In this document: positions 22,059-36,400 of the stretch, piece after piece
Position numbering within the stretch: the stretch's first letter is position 1
Layout: each line of letters starts with the position of its first letter
Assembly (NCBI GenBank): GCA_905182985.1
Contig: CAJJDN010000039.1
Coordinates: 124,001 to 188,000, forward strand
Origin: Paramecium sonneborni
Lineage: Eukaryota; Ciliophora; Oligohymenophorea; Peniculida; Parameciidae
Direction: 5' to 3'
DNA length: 64,000 nt
Made by a program: the position numbers and the translations under genes
The notes under the pieces: model-generated
Databases searched by the model: none
The model's input: the letters and a program-made list of their open reading frames with translations, nothing else
Told to the model about the DNA's origin: nothing

Positions 22059-24708
22059 CTTTTTATTGTTCTGCTACTTATTACTTCTTCTTTTGTGCTT
22101 CTTAATTTAATTAATCTTTTCTAGCCTTTTCTTCTTAAAGGAATTTAATTTACTCTGGAGTTTATTAGGGAACTTCCCAATCATCTTCTTTAATTGGATC
22201 TAAGGTGTTTGGAACTTATTTTACATCTTTAAGAAGAGTTTAAATTTTTTCAGTTACAATTTATTCAATTTAAACATCTAATAAAATAGTTTCAGATTTT
22301 TTAATAACATCTTCAAAATTCTTTTATAAATGTGCTAAACATAAAATAACATCTTTTAAAGCTTCTCCTCCTCCAACAGAATCATATAATTCAATTTATT
22401 TTCCTAATGCATATTCTCTAATTTAATTAATTTTTGCAGTAAAAAATCCAGTGATTTTATCAATCGTTCCAGGAGGTTTAGGATTTTCTAATTCAAATTA
22501 TAATTAAATGAAAACTTTAGCCGTAGATTTTTTTTTGGCTATTTCAATAGCTGCTTTTGTTATTACTTAACTTAAATCTTCTGAAGTATTAGCTGTATGA
22601 TTTTCCATAATAATTTTATTAATAGAATTTACTTTATCTTCAAATTTCTTTTATTTATATTCCGAATAACAATAATCAATAGCACCATCAATAACTTTAA
22701 AAATACTACCTACTAAAGGTAAACTTTCACAAAGAGATGATCCTACTTCAATAGCTTTTTTAGCTAATTTGACACCAGTACTAACTTTACTATCAATTTC
22801 AGCATGTTCTACATTTGTTTATAATATTCCTGTACTAGCTGCTCTATATGAATCTATATAATTAAGTAATGTCCAATAAAATGCTTTTGCATATTTACCT
22901 TCTTCTGAATTTCTATTTTCATTCATCCATGTTTTAATTTTAACTTAATCATAAACTCCTGCTGCTCTTAATGTATCTCTCATTTTATTCACTCTTTATT
23001 CTAATGCTAGTGTTCTTTTTGCTTATTCTTATTATTTCTTTTCTATTTCATCTATTTCTTTAGATTAATTTTCAATCTTTTACTTTAATTATTAAATTTG
23101 TTACTATAACATTTCATAATCTTTATCATCTTCAGTACTCTTACTTTCATTTGTTTATATTTTATCATATTATTTCTTCAACATTTCAATTCTTTATTTT
23201 TCTAATTCTTCATATTCTTTTGTTATATTTTTATGACCAGCTAATATATTAGGTCTTTTTAACATAGTGTCCATCTTTGCTTTTATTTCATCTGCTGCTT
23301 TTCCAAATACCTCTTATAATTCTACAATCTTCTTTAATCCATCTTTAATAAAAACTATATGAGAATTTTATAAAGTTCTCTTTGAAAATGGATCATTTAA
23401 TAATTCTTCTGATTTCCTTAAACTTGCTAATGATTCTCCTGGCTTTCCTAATATTAATTCCACTTATGCTTTATTACTCCAAGCTAAAGCAAATCTTGGT
23501 TCAGCTGCAATACAATTTATATATGCATCTTCAGCCTCTTTATATTTGTTTTACATTTTATAACACAAACCTAAACGATTAAATACTACTGCTCTCTCAA
23601 ATGGATCTGCTGTTTTTTTTATCATTTCACATAGTCTTATTGCTTCTTTTAAATGTTCTTCTTATTTACCATCTTTATTTAATACTGCCAATTTTATTTC
23701 TATATCAGATAAATTACCCAATGCAATTTCATCATCCTTATTTTCTTTTAATACAGCAAAAAATTAACTCTTTGCTTATTCCCATTTTTATGTCTCAAAA
23801 TAACAAATACCTAAATTATTAATTGCTTTCAAATTTGTTGGATCACTTTTCAATATTAATTCATATTATTCTATAGCTTCATTATATTTCTTTTATTTTA
23901 AATATGATTAAGCAAGTCCTAATTAAGCTTCTATTCCTTAAAATGATTTAAAAACCTATTCAGCTTTATCATATTTCAATTAATTAAGATAAATCCTTCC
24001 CTTAGCATCCAAAATCACTGGATCATTTAAACAATCTTTATGAACTTTATCTATAAACTTCTCTGCTTCATCATATTTATTTTATGCTTGAAATATATTA
24101 GCTTATAATGCATATAATTTAGGCATTATTGGATTTAATTTAAGTGCTTCTCTTATATCTGCTTCAGCACTCTTATAATCACCAATATTATAAAAACAAA
24201 CTGCTCTATCCTTATATACTTTTGAAAAGTCTGTATTTTCATTCTTGTCTTTTCTATCTATTACATTCTAATATTATTTTATTGCTTCCTCATATTTACC
24301 CAACCCCATTTCACAATCTGCAATTCCTTTATAACAATCAGATAAAGAAGCAGATTATGTGTTTCCATTCTTTAAAAGAACAGATAATTCAGAGTAATGG
24401 GCTTTGGCCTCATTAAACATACCCAATGCGAGTTCAGCATCAGACAACAATAATAAAGAGTCTTCATTTTCCTCTTTCTAGAGTGTCCAGCTTTTTAATA
24501 GTTCCTCATAAGCCTTTTTTGACAATTTAAAATCCCCCTAAGTTTCTTTTTTTTTAAAATATTCGTCAAGTAAAGATTTTCCAATCAATCTTCTAAATAA
24601 AAACTAATCAGGATCTTATTTTTCAGCTTCTTTCGTGGCAATCTCAATTGCTTTTGCATAATCTAAAGCATCTAATGCATCATAAACCTATTCAAGAGGA
24701 TCACTCAT
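21678..24708 (-). CDS. TPR-repeat protein with polyglutamine and P/Q-rich tail, 1001 aa
   Basis: ATG 24708 to TGA 21678, one 25-nt intron at 21710-21734 close to the end; 1002 codons. Residues about 30-480 form many 34-residue TPR units, with the usual Ala/Gly/Tyr/Pro spacing (YKGIADCEMGLGKYEEAI, FNRLGLCYKMQNKYKEAEDA). A coiled coil follows (about 560-620), then a helical middle region. The tail has Q22 encoded by pure TAA, P/Q repeats, and an end reading RDSGCCIIY. TPR arrays hold partner proteins, often chaperones. The two cysteines near the end exist only if the last intron is spliced. TPR family certain, role unknown. Confidence 0.85.
21991..22056 (-). repeat. Pure (TAA)22 microsatellite coding Gln22
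   Basis: Twenty-two perfect TTA triplets on the plus strand read as TAA on the coding strand, in frame in the TPR gene. In a standard code this would be a run of stops; here it is polyglutamine. Confidence 0.9.
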
Positions 24709-25280
24709 TAATTTAAATATTGAAAACTTATATCATTTTATTTTGCATTTATATAAATAAAAATTTTGAAACTGTCTTTATATTATTACAATAATTCCGA
24801 TAATTTCAAACTAACAATCTATAGAATGATTTAAATTCATTAAATCTTTAAAAAAGATTAAATATACATTCTAAGTCTTGCCTAATTTTGATGCTTTTAT
24901 TTATCCCGATGATTACTGATTTTTAACCAAAAGTTTTATTTTATTTATGTTGATATACAATTAATATTTAATAACTAAAAACCAATATTTTTTAATTAAA
25001 ATATGACACTTAAAGTCATAATTATGAAAGTGTTTTATCTAATTTAAGTCATTCTTTTATTTATTTTATTATTATTATAATCATGGCATAAAAATGATTT
25101 AATACTCCTTTAGTTTTTAGTAAATGTTTGTTAATAATTAATAATGAATTTTTAAATGTCTTTTAATTTTTTATTAATCTATTAAATAAGATTCCCATTA
25201 ACTTAAAATAATAAATGATACCTTTATAGAATCTGAATTATATTATTTATGATATATATAAATAATTAATAACTCATATT
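24709..25280. other. No gene seen
   Basis: A 572-bp AT-rich interval between the TPR gene start and the isomerase stop codon. I see no sustained frame on either strand; presumably holds the TPR gene's promoter and the isomerase 3' end. Confidence 0.5.
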
Positions 25281-26006
25281 TCATTTAAAATCTGGTTATT
25301 AATCTGGTTAAGCTTTATAAAATGAAGGTAAATCTTTCAAATTATTATAAACTTCTTAAATTGTTGGGAATAAAGTAATATCTAATTTAAATCTTGCAAT
25401 AGCTCCCATAACTTATGGAACTAAAAAGCAATCTGCTAAGGTGATTTCATCTCCAAAACAATATTTTCCATGATTCTACAATAATAATTTTTCTACAGCT
25501 AATTAAATATAGATTAAAATAATATACTTTAAAATTCACTTTTCAACATATTTTATACGAATTCTACACGATCAAACTTTTCTACATACTTCTCTATCCA
25601 TTCAAACATTATTAGATTCTAATATGGATGCATTCCAGAATTAATCAGCTCACAAAAGCCTCTAAGAATATTTAATCAATCCTATTACCTAACCTTTGCC
25701 TTTTAAATAGGATCTTATGGAAGCAACTTCTTTTCAGGGTGAACTTCATCCAAGTATTCTGCTATTGCCATACTTTCTATTAAAATTGTTCCATCTGGAA
25801 GATGTAAAGCTGGAACAGCCTATATATATTAAAATCAAATTTACTTAATTTGGTAATTCTTAGCTATGATTTTCAGACTTATGTTCACCTTAAAGAAGAT
25901 TAATGAATTTTGGTTCATAATCAATTTCTTTTAGATTTAATACAATCCTTATTCTGTGAGAAGTTGATGATCTAAAGTATGTAAATAATCTTAATTTTTA
26001 TTACAT
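25281..26006 (-). CDS. GSTZ1: Maleylacetoacetate isomerase (zeta-class glutathione S-transferase), 214 aa
   Basis: ATG 26006 to TGA 25281 with introns of 25, 27 and 29 nt; 215 codons, the family's usual length. The N-terminus LRLFTYFRSSTSHRIRIVLN contains the zeta-class active-site motif S-S-x-S (here SSTSHR instead of SSCSWR). It is followed by AVPALHLPDGTILIESMAIA with the cis-proline and the ES motif that hold glutathione, EYLDEVHPEKKLLP, and GFCELINSGMHPYQNL typical of this class. The enzyme isomerises 4-maleylacetoacetate to fumarylacetoacetate in tyrosine breakdown. The cysteine of the classic SSCS motif is Thr here, which may affect activity toward other substrates. Confidence 0.9.
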
Positions 26007-26155
26007 ATTATAAATATTTCATTCATAATCTAATTTATTTTTATTTCTCTAAAAATAAATAACAAAGCAAATAAACATGAAATTCAAGAAAAAACTTTAT
26101 TTATTTATAAATTAAATATATATTATCTCAATATAATAATTATAATAAAATAATT

Positions 26156-29100
26156 ATGTTTTTAATTGCTTTTTTTATTTTTGTTTCAAAAGCTATTATT
26201 TTACAAAGCCTTCCTTAATATTCAGATTTTCAGTTTAATACTTTTGATTTTGAATGTGAAAATATAGGGCTCACTGAAAATGTCAGTTTTTACGTTGAAA
26301 ACTAACAAGATTCTAATATAATTTAAAAAAATGCAAATAATTTTCAAGAATTATTTAATGATAAATGGAATTCAACTTTTATCAACTTAATTTATGAGGA
26401 AATATTTTTACCTTAATCTATTTTGATTCTTTAAACATAAAAAATTGCTTTTGAAATCAAAACATTCATATGTTCTTTAATTTAATATAAGGAAAATTAA
26501 GATTACTAAATTTATTGTACATAAGAAATGAAACAATAAATGATAGATGATAAAATTAAATTTAACCTTATACATGAGTTTTCATTTTCAATCTAAAATG
26601 AATAGAATCAATAATGCTAAAATTTTTTATTTGTAATCAATTAATTTTATATTCTTTGTCTAAATGATGATTATATTATAATTATTACTCTTGATATGAA
26701 AGGTAATTAGTAATTACAAAAGATTTTAATCACTAATTCAAAATGTTAAACTAAATTTAAATATACTTTTGATCATTATTATATAATTTCATTGTATTAA
26801 TGTATAAAATGGGAAATTATTATTCTTGATGAAAAAATGTTGATATTTAATAGGATTTCAAGTTCATAGATTCAAAGTGAAAAAAATGATACTTATTAGT
26901 ATTTATAAGACATACAATATTGTTAAGAGAAACTGATTCTAAATTTTACATCAATTCATATTTCTTTTGACTATTAAAATTTGAATACAAATATTAAATA
27001 TGAATTGTTTTACTAAAATGAAAATACATAAATGTTTATATGCCTAGCATAATCAAAATTTTATCTATTAAATTTTCCCTTATAGTTCCAAGAAATGATT
27101 ATTTCTGCTACTCTCTCTTATGATTGGAAAGATATTTTCATATTAGGAAATTCAATTATTTTGGTTTAATACTCTGATCATTTAGTTGCTATTTTAGCCA
27201 AAAAGATTAAGTAAATCATTAATATTAACATTAAATAATTAGTTCTATTAACAGATAATATTTAATTTTTCATCGTAGACTAATTTAATAATCTTAGCTT
27301 ATTTAAAGCAGACTAATTCTAAATTTTGCATTCTTATTAATAAAATTAAAACTATGTAGGATTTTTTAGAATAAAATATTTTTAATTATATTTTATCAAA
27401 TGCTTTTAAATCAAATAATATAAAAATGAACTTTTAAAAATACAAGATTAAATAAGAAATTTAAGAAATAAAAATTATCTAATCAAAATTGATGATAATT
27501 TTGATAATCAAATTTTGATTGATAAACTAAGCTTTATATTAGAAAAAAATATAAACTTAACTTTTTCTTTTCCAAGTTTATTTAAAAAAAAATATATTCA
27601 AGATGAAAATAATGATTAATGTTAATTATTTAGAAGAAAACTTAGTAATTTTTCAATATTTTATATCCTAAAAAGAAATTCTAAAAACTATATACTTTAT
27701 AATGATGAAAATCAGTCATTAGTTATTTATAATTGCAGTTCTTCTAGATAAGTCAAATATAATTTAAAATTAGATTTAAATACTATAAAAACATATTATG
27801 AAGTAGAAAATTTTCGTTTTATTTTGATTTAAGAAACTTTAGGAAAAATAGTTACGTTTGGTCTCTCAAGCTAAGAAGAAAAATCTATAATTTATAAAAT
27901 TTATTAATTCAAAGAATAAATNCATAAGAAATGAAACAATAAATGATAGATGATAAAATTAAATTTAACCTTATACATGAGTTTTCATTTTCAATCTAAA
28001 ATGAATAGAATCAATAATGCTAAAATTTTTTATTTGTAATCAATTAATTTTATATTCTTTGTCTAAATGATGATTATATTATAATTATTACTCTTGATAT
28101 GAAAGGTAATTAGTAATTACAAAAGATTTTAATCACTAATTCAAAATGTTAAACTAAATTTAAATATACTTTTGATCATTATTATATAATTTCATTGTAT
28201 TAATGTATAAAATGGGAAATTATTATTCTTGATGAAAAAATGTTGATATTTAATAGGATTTCAAGTTCATAGATTCAAAGTGAAAAAAATGATACTTATT
28301 AGTATTTATAAGACATACAATATTGTTAAGAGAAACTGATTCTAAATTTTACATCAATTCATATTTCTTTTGACTATTAAAATTTGAATACAAATATTAA
28401 ATATGAATTGTTTTACTAAAATGAAAATACATAAATGTTTATATGCCTAGCATAATCAAAATTTTATCTATTAAATTTTCCCTTATAGTTCCAAGAAATG
28501 ATTATTTCTGCTACTCTCTCTTATGATTGGAAAGATATTTTCATATTAGGAAATTCAATTATTTTGGTTTAATACTCTGATCATTTAGTTGCTATTTTAG
28601 CCAAAAAGATTAAGTAAATCATTAATATTAACATTAAATAATTAGTTCTATTAACAGATAATATTTAATTTTTCATCGTAGACTAATTTAATAATCTTAG
28701 CTTATTTAAAGCAGACTAATTCTAAATTTTGCATTCTTATTAATAAAATTAAAACTATGTAGGATTTTTTAGAATAAAATATTTTTAATTATATTTTATC
28801 AAATGCTTTTAAATCAAATAATATAAAAATGAACTTTTAAAAATACAAGATTAAATAAGAAATTTAAGAAATAAAAATTATCTAATCAAAATTGATGATA
28901 ATTTTGATAATCAAATTTTGATTGATAAACTAAGCTTTATATTAGAAAAAAATATAAACTTAACTTTTTCTTTTCCAAGTTTATTTAAAAAAAAATATAT
29001 TCAAGATGAAAATAATGATTAATGTTAATTATTTAGAAGAAAACTTAGTAATTTTTCAATATTTTATATCCTAAAAAGAAATTCTAAAAACTATATACTT

Positions 29101-32100
29101 TATAATGATGAAAATCAGTCATTAGTTATTTATAATTGCAGTTCTTCTAGATAAGTCAAATATAATTTAAAATTAGATTTAAATACTATAAAAACATATT
29201 ATGAAGTAGAAAATTTTCGTTTTATTTTGATTTAAGAAACTTTAGGAAAAATAGTTACGTTTGGTCTCTCAAGCTAAGAAGAAAAATCTATAATTTATAA
29301 AATTTATTAATTCAAAGAATAAATTAGAATTTCTTGTATCTTTTAAAATTAATTAATTATCTAACTTGTAAACTCCTCAGAATTATATTTCGAATTTTAA
29401 AATGAAAATCAGTTCTTGAATTTATCAGGCCATCATGAGTTTAATTTTGACTTTTTATTTAATTAGAATTTTAATGGAGCCATCAAAATATTAACTATTA
29501 AAAAGATACTTATTTTTTAATTCGAAACATATTTGCTTATATATTAATCAAATTTATTATATTTGAGTATCATATTAATATTATTTTTAGTTATAAATAA
29601 AAAGTTGAATATATTAGGAGGATACTTATATAATAGTAAAGTTTTACAATTAATATTATTGGCAATAGATTAGGAAATGAATACAATTCATAAATATTTA
29701 ATTACTAAGTTAGATTATTATTTAGTTTCAACTTTTAGCTTTAGTGATTATTTTCCAATACAACCTTTGCGTTATTAGATATAATAAAGCCATTTTATAA
29801 TAGTAACTGTTAAATAAGATTAAACTTAATTTCATCTCTTATTATTCAATTTCTTAAATTGTTACAGTTTCAATTATTATTAAATAATTTCTACACCTAA
29901 TGAAAACTTTTATATTTAAAATGATAACCTTTATTATTATAATAATTAAGAATTAATTTCAATATAGCTCAAATATTATTCATTTAATTTTTAGTTATAA
30001 GAACTTAATCAAATATTCTACAAACTAGAATTAAAAATAAATATAAATTATACTACATCATTATAAAATTATAATTATGAAGAGAAATTAAATTTATTGT
30101 TGTTTAATTCTTAATTTGATTTAAAATAAATCAATCAACATAATCGTAAAATTCTAATCAAGTAGGATTAAAATATAATATATCCAAATTTATATGTTGT
30201 TGGATATTTTACTGAAATATCTTTGATTAATAATAATGCTTTTATGATTTAAAATCCATTTAAAGTTATCAATAGAAATTAATGTTATTATATTTACAAT
30301 GGCATTTGCTTAATTTAAGATTCTAAAAATATTCAACTTTACGATTTATCCAGCAACGCAAAAATGGATTAATTTTTAAATATAGATATAATGATTTAGG
30401 ATTAAGCTTACATTTTTTCGTGTAATAAGGGATTTATTTTTGTAGAATAATTAGATTCAGATCTTATATAGATTACATATTTCACTTAAAATATAAGAAA
30501 TAATCAATTTATGGTGGGATTGCNTATCTTTTAAAATTAATTAATTATCTAACTTGTAAACTCCTCAGAATTATATTTCGAATTTTAAAATGAAAATCAG
30601 TTCTTGAATTTATCAGGCCATCATGAGTTTAATTTTGACTTTTTATTTAATTAGAATTTTAATGGAGCCATCAAAATATTAACTATTAAAAAGATACTTA
30701 TTTTTTAATTCGAAACATATTTGCTTATATATTAATCAAATTTATTATATTTGAGTATCATATTAATATTATTTTTAGTTATAAATAAAAAGTTGAATAT
30801 ATTAGGAGGATACTTATATAATAGTAAAGTTTTACAATTAATATTATTGGCAATAGATTAGGAAATGAATACAATTCATAAATATTTAATTACTAAGTTA
30901 GATTATTATTTAGTTTCAACTTTTAGCTTTAGTGATTATTTTCCAATACAACCTTTGCGTTATTAGATATAATAAAGCCATTTTATAATAGTAACTGTTA
31001 AATAAGATTAAACTTAATTTCATCTCTTATTATTCAATTTCTTAAATTGTTACAGTTTCAATTATTATTAAATAATTTCTACACCTAATGAAAACTTTTA
31101 TATTTAAAATGATAACCTTTATTATTATAATAATTAAGAATTAATTTCAATATAGCTCAAATATTATTCATTTAATTTTTAGTTATAAGAACTTAATCAA
31201 ATATTCTACAAACTAGAATTAAAAATAAATATAAATTATACTACATCATTATAAAATTATAATTATGAAGAGAAATTAAATTTATTGTTGTTTAATTCTT
31301 AATTTGATTTAAAATAAATCAATCAACATAATCGTAAAATTCTAATCAAGTAGGATTAAAATATAATATATCCAAATTTATATGTTGTTGGATATTTTAC
31401 TGAAATATCTTTGATTAATAATAATGCTTTTATGATTTAAAATCCATTTAAAGTTATCAATAGAAATTAATGTTATTATATTTACAATGGCATTTGCTTA
31501 ATTTAAGATTCTAAAAATATTCAACTTTACGATTTATCCAGCAACGCAAAAATGGATTAATTTTTAAATATAGATATAATGATTTAGGATTAAGCTTACA
31601 TTTTTTCGTGTAATAAGGGATTTATTTTTGTAGAATAATTAGATTCAGATCTTATATAGATTACATATTTCACTTAAAATATAAGAAATAATCAATTTAT
31701 GGTGGGATTGCTATTTTCAGCATCATTAAAATAATCATTGTTAATAGTTTAAACAAATAATTTGACAAATTATTATTTTATAGAAGAATAGATTAATTTA
31801 TTATATTCCTATAATTTTATTGATTAATAAAATAGGAATTTCTATTTAAATCAAATTGGAAGTAATCAAGTCTGTTAAACAGCATTTTAATTGTTAGAAA
31901 TAAACATAAATTGCTTTTAAATTTCATAAAATACTATTTCACCAATCAAAAATTATACAATTTTTATGAAGGACATCTATAATTAAATGTAATTTTATGA
32001 ATTTTTACCTAATTTCTTAGAAAAGCTTGATTTGGAAGCTTTAAATTTATCAAAAATTTAGGAAAATGAATTAGAGTTAATATTTTTACTTTATAATTAA

Positions 32101-32619
32101 AAGAATCTGATATTTTATTTTTAGATCATATTGAATAATTATGGATATCATATTAAAATAAATAATATCATCAGATATCCTTAATATTTTCATAAATGTA
32201 ATTCATATATTCTAAAACACAAATTATTATTTGATTGCTCAAATTTATAAATGTTTATTTTTGACATCTAAAATGAATTATAAATATTAGATTCTTATGC
32301 AATCTAAATTATCCTAAATCAGTAAATTGATATAATTAATAATACTCATATTGCTTTATTTGATTAACGCAATCTTTATGTAGAAATAATTGAACTTGAT
32401 TATTGGAGAATAATAAAAAATCCTAATGTAAGTTTGAATGAATAAAAATTTCTTACATTTTGTTTTCAAAATCATTTAACTAAGTTGGAATTTTAAGTAG
32501 AGATAATTAATGAAACAAATATTGAATCTGAACTAAACATAATAGTCATTTTAGTAATTGCAATAAACAATTTATTTGTTATTTTGTTCATCAAAATTAA
32601 AAAGTTAAAACGGAAATGA
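26156..32619 (+). CDS. Large type I membrane protein, 1290 aa after removing two assembly duplications
   Basis: ATG 26156 starts a signal peptide (MFLIAFFIFVSKAIILQS). The frame ends at TGA 32617-32619 just after one C-terminal membrane helix (IIVILVIAINNLFVILFIKI) and a basic tail (KKLKRK). Two contig overlaps inside it (offsets 1403 and 1188) add 2591 nt. Removing them leaves 3873 nt, exactly 1291 codons, with no intron and no internal TGA. The long outer part is rich in aromatic and Ile/Asn/Gln residues. Strand-like blocks such as FFIVDQFNNLSLFKADQ and NIQLYDLSSNAKMDQFL suggest beta-propeller-like repeats, but that is a guess. Function unknown. Confidence 0.8.
26520..29324. repeat. Unmerged contig overlap: 26520-27921 repeated at 27923-29324
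   Basis: A 1402-bp direct duplication separated by one N at 27922 (offset 1403), wholly inside the large membrane-protein gene. Reading on from the second copy keeps the gene's frame only if one copy is removed. Confidence 0.92.
29337..31711. repeat. Unmerged contig overlap: 29337-30523 repeated at 30525-31711
   Basis: A 1187-bp direct duplication separated by one N at 30524 (offset 1188), in the second half of the same membrane-protein gene. As above, collapsing it restores the frame. Confidence 0.92.
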
Positions 32620-32804
32620 TTATTTTTGTTCATATTTTTATTCTCTATAAATCAATTTCTAAATTAATTTAGCAATCATTTTAAATTGTATGAATGAAAT
32701 TAATAAATAATTAAAAATAACTTCCAATTTTAATAAATAATAAAAAATTATGTAAATTTTTAAAATTAGAGTAATTGAACAATAAATTAACGAAAAAATA
32801 AAAA

Positions 32805-33248
32805 ATGATAGCATTTTTATAAGTTTAAGATATTTAATAATAATAATTTGATGCTCTGAAATAAAGGAATATGTAATTATAATAATAAATTAAATTAATT
32901 TAAGATGCATGTATCTCCTAAATAATTTGAAAATTCAATAAATTAGCTTAACAAAGAAAAAGATGAGTTAAAAAAAATGATAAGCTTCATAAAAAAAACC
33001 ATTTATTAGATCATGAAAAGAAATAGTTAATAGATAGATAAAGAATTATTCAATAATTGTTTAATATAATAATTAAGAAAAGTAAAGAGAATTAAAAGGA
33101 CCGAGATAGAAAAGCACTGTTGTAAAAAAAAATAGAGAGATTATAAATAGTGAAAAACTAATAAAAGAAAATACTAAGTAATATTATTGATTAACATGAG
33201 AATGGGATAAAAGTATATAAAACTTACAATTATAATATAAATGAATGA
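32805..33248 (+). pseudogene. Coiled-coil gene with two frameshifts
   Basis: ATG 32805 begins a Gln-rich helix (QDIQQQQFDALKQRNMQLQQ). The frame shifts near 32908 into KQFENSINQLNKEKDELKK, then again at the A8 run near 32963 into NDKLHKKNHLLDHEKKQLID, which continues through KENQKDRDRKALLQKKIE to TGA 33246-33248. Each segment is plainly coiled-coil-like, and no GT-AG interval of normal size joins them. Either the gene is decaying or the sequence has homopolymer errors. About 145 residues if intact. Confidence 0.5.
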
Positions 33249-33399
33249 TAATTTATTACTTGAAGGTTATGGAGAGACAAATGATAAAAAAGTAGTTTAT
33301 CAATAAAAATATGATTAAGAGAAAAAGATAGTGAAGTTCAAAGATAAGCCACAAGTATGTTTGAAATAATCAAAAATAGTATTGACTTTTGAAGTATGA
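33241..33399 (+). CDS. Possible small protein, 39 or 52 aa
   Basis: ATG 33241 to TGA 33397-33399 (53 codons) or, if a 25-nt intron (GTATGTTTG...AATAG) is removed, to TGA 33383-33385 (40 codons). It starts with NDNLLLEGYGETNDKK and is charged. It overlaps the end of the preceding coiled-coil gene by 8 bp and precedes the RAP gene, so it may be part of a 5' leader. Confidence 0.3.
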
Positions 33400-33432
33400 G
33401 ATTATAAATCAAATTAAATTTTTTAATTCTGG

Positions 33433-36400
33433 ATGAATAGAGTGATAGCTTTTAGTTTTGCCACATATGAATCTTTAGTTTAGAGATTAAGTAGTGTCGA
33501 TAATGCAAATAATCTCTTTCGAATTTATGAAGAAAATAAGGAATAATTTAAACATGAACATATCGTGTTATCAATGAAAATGCTTGGCAAATTTAGTCGT
33601 TAAATTCATTCAGACAATAAATTTTTGGAAATAACTAATAAATTAAATGATATTGTTGACTAATTGACAGAATATGGTATATGATCTTTTTAATTCAGAT
33701 GTTGTGGATGTATTGTTTTGTTTAAGGAAATTCAGATCAAGTCGAGTTCCAATAAATATTACAAATCAAACCTAAAACTAATTATTTTAGCGAATAAAAT
33801 AGATGTCTGACAAATAAATGTTTTCATTTAAAAACATGTGCAATATTTACTATGATTTATCGTTTCTAAATCATTATACTGAAAGTCTAGTTAAATCTAT
33901 TTCTGAACAAATGTTAACTTCTAAATAGTTATCTCCCTTCATCATAATTTAACTATTAAGTACTATTGTTATCAAAATTAATCATTGCATTATTTCTAAA
34001 TATGATTAAGTAATACTAACTAATTCTATCAAAGTATTAGATACTTAATTAGATAGTTTTGATTTAGAATAAGTATCAAAATAATTAATTATTAGAAATC
34101 TTTTGTATTCAAACTTTGTGCTGAAGTAAAATTTTAAAATCTTCCTCCTAAATTCTAATTACCAATCTAATTAAAAAAAATTTAAGATAATTTGTCAGAT
34201 AAAGTAGATTAACTTCAAGAAGAATCAGTTATTAATATTTTTAAAGCATATGAATGCCTACCAAAATAATTTGATTTTTATCTATTAAGAAATTTAAGAG
34301 ATATTATTATAAGAACTTTAGAATAAAATCCATAAAGTTTAAACAATTAATTTTTAATCTAAATAGCAGAAAGAATGATTAAATTAAGTCATAGAATATC
34401 TTTAGATAATATCAAAAGAGTTTTAATTGAAATATGTAACAGAATTTAAAATAAAACTATTGATATTAAACTATTAGATTAATTAATTCCAGTTTTAATG
34501 AAATATAAAAAAATCGAAGATGTTCTTAACATATTTATAAAATTAGAAGATAAAAGCATTATGGTTTAAAGCTATTTATTTATCAATGGAATCAACATGA
34601 AAGTATATTTGGATGAATACATTCAGAATAAAAAGAATTAATAAATTCCATTAAATTTAGCAATTACTTATGCAATATTTGCTAATAGAGATGCTAAGGA
34701 ACATGTAGATTTATTTCTTGAAGTTTGTAGAGAATAATTATAGAAATATCCATTATAAACATTAAGAACCTTATAAGATGTATAATTGAATTACTAAATC
34801 AAATATTAAATTTAAGAAGAAGCTTATTTAAATTTAATTGAATAAATATAATAAAATAAATTTGATTTTCTTCGAATTTGTAAAGATTTAATTCATAGTT
34901 GTTGTAATATTAAATGTAGAAATGCTTTATTTCAACTTTATGAATAATAAAATGATTAAATTAATCCTAAATAAATTATTCATAGATTAATTTAATAAGG
35001 ATCTGATTCTCTTAGTTATGAATCATTTAATGCTCTTGCATAAATATTACTAAAAGATCCTAAAAATATACCAATTTAAAAATTTGTGGATTATTTAACT
35101 CTTAATTAATAATAATTACTAGAATTAATTAAAAGTGATCATATTTCATTGGCTACTAAAATATTAATTAATGCATATTAAGCTTAGCCTGAATAAAAAC
35201 TTTATTCAATAGTTAATTTTGCAATTAGATTTGAAATTGCTGGATATCATAGTGAATATATAAGTAATGCAATAAAAATGATTTCATAATTATTCAAAAA
35301 GAATTACCCATGTTCTCCATATCCTGATCCTTTATTTGTTAATTTATTAATCAATTATAATATAATGACACCAGAAGATGCTATAAATCAATTAAACAAT
35401 GAAAAAATTCATTACAATACCAAAGTTTAATTATTAGGAATTATTTAATCTTCAAAAAATAATCCGGAAAATATTTAAGAATTAAGTGACTAAATTAAAG
35501 CAAATAGCTTTGTATCTTTACAAAAAGAAATTACATATTAACCAATTTTAGATTTAATCACTTTAGGATATTATACTTATGATGAACTTTAAAATATAAA
35601 AATGAATCTCTAAACATTATTACCTAATTTATCAATTAAATAATACTATGAATTAATTATGTTTGCTAGACATGAATCTATTTTAAGAGAATTAGCATTT
35701 TTATTCTATGAATTTTCTGCTAAATTTGGAATTAATAGAATTATTAGAGCTGCTCATAAATTTGCTAAATTCAAAATCAGAACTTAAAGTGTTTATAATG
35801 TACTTCTTGAAACTTATGGATATTCTTTTAATACTGTTTTTAATGAACAAAGAATCTAAATTTTATAAATATTTGCTTTAGCAAAAATAAAAGAACCTGA
35901 TCTTTTTAAAAGATCATTAGAAAAAATTAAATAATAAGCTTCAGCTTATAAAGTATATTATAATGATATTATTGAAATCGTTACTAGTTTAGGTCTAATT
36001 GAATAAGAGTTTGTTGATTTAATTAATGAAATAATTGGAAAAAATTAAATGTAAAGTTAAGTAGCTCTTAAATTAATGCATTATTATGTCTTAGCAGATT
36101 AACCAATTTAGGATATTGAAAAGATTGTACCAATTATAAACTTGGGTGATATAAAAAATAAAGATAATTATAGAAGTGTATTAGTTTATGAAATTTTACT
36201 AAGAAAATATCCAAATTCTATTGCAACTTAAGTTAATGAGATTTTTCTTCATGAAGATAAATTTTCTAAAATCAGATACAATCTTGCTAATCCAATTTAA
36301 ATATAATATTTTAAATATCAATTATGTTAACAATATCTATAATTGTTAGGTGTCGAAATAGAATTAAATAAAACAATTAATGGTATTAATGTTGAACTTT

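Noticed and set aside
21840..22140. A Gly/Tyr-rich plus-strand ORF with a poly-isoleucine or poly-tyrosine run
   Set aside because: It is the complement of the P/Q-rich, polyglutamine tail of the TPR gene, whose frame is continuous for 1001 residues on the minus strand.
26520..31711. Large tandem duplication inside a gene as a biological event
   Set aside because: Copies appear the same, each pair is separated by a single N, and one copy must be removed to keep the reading frame. An assembly overlap explains it.
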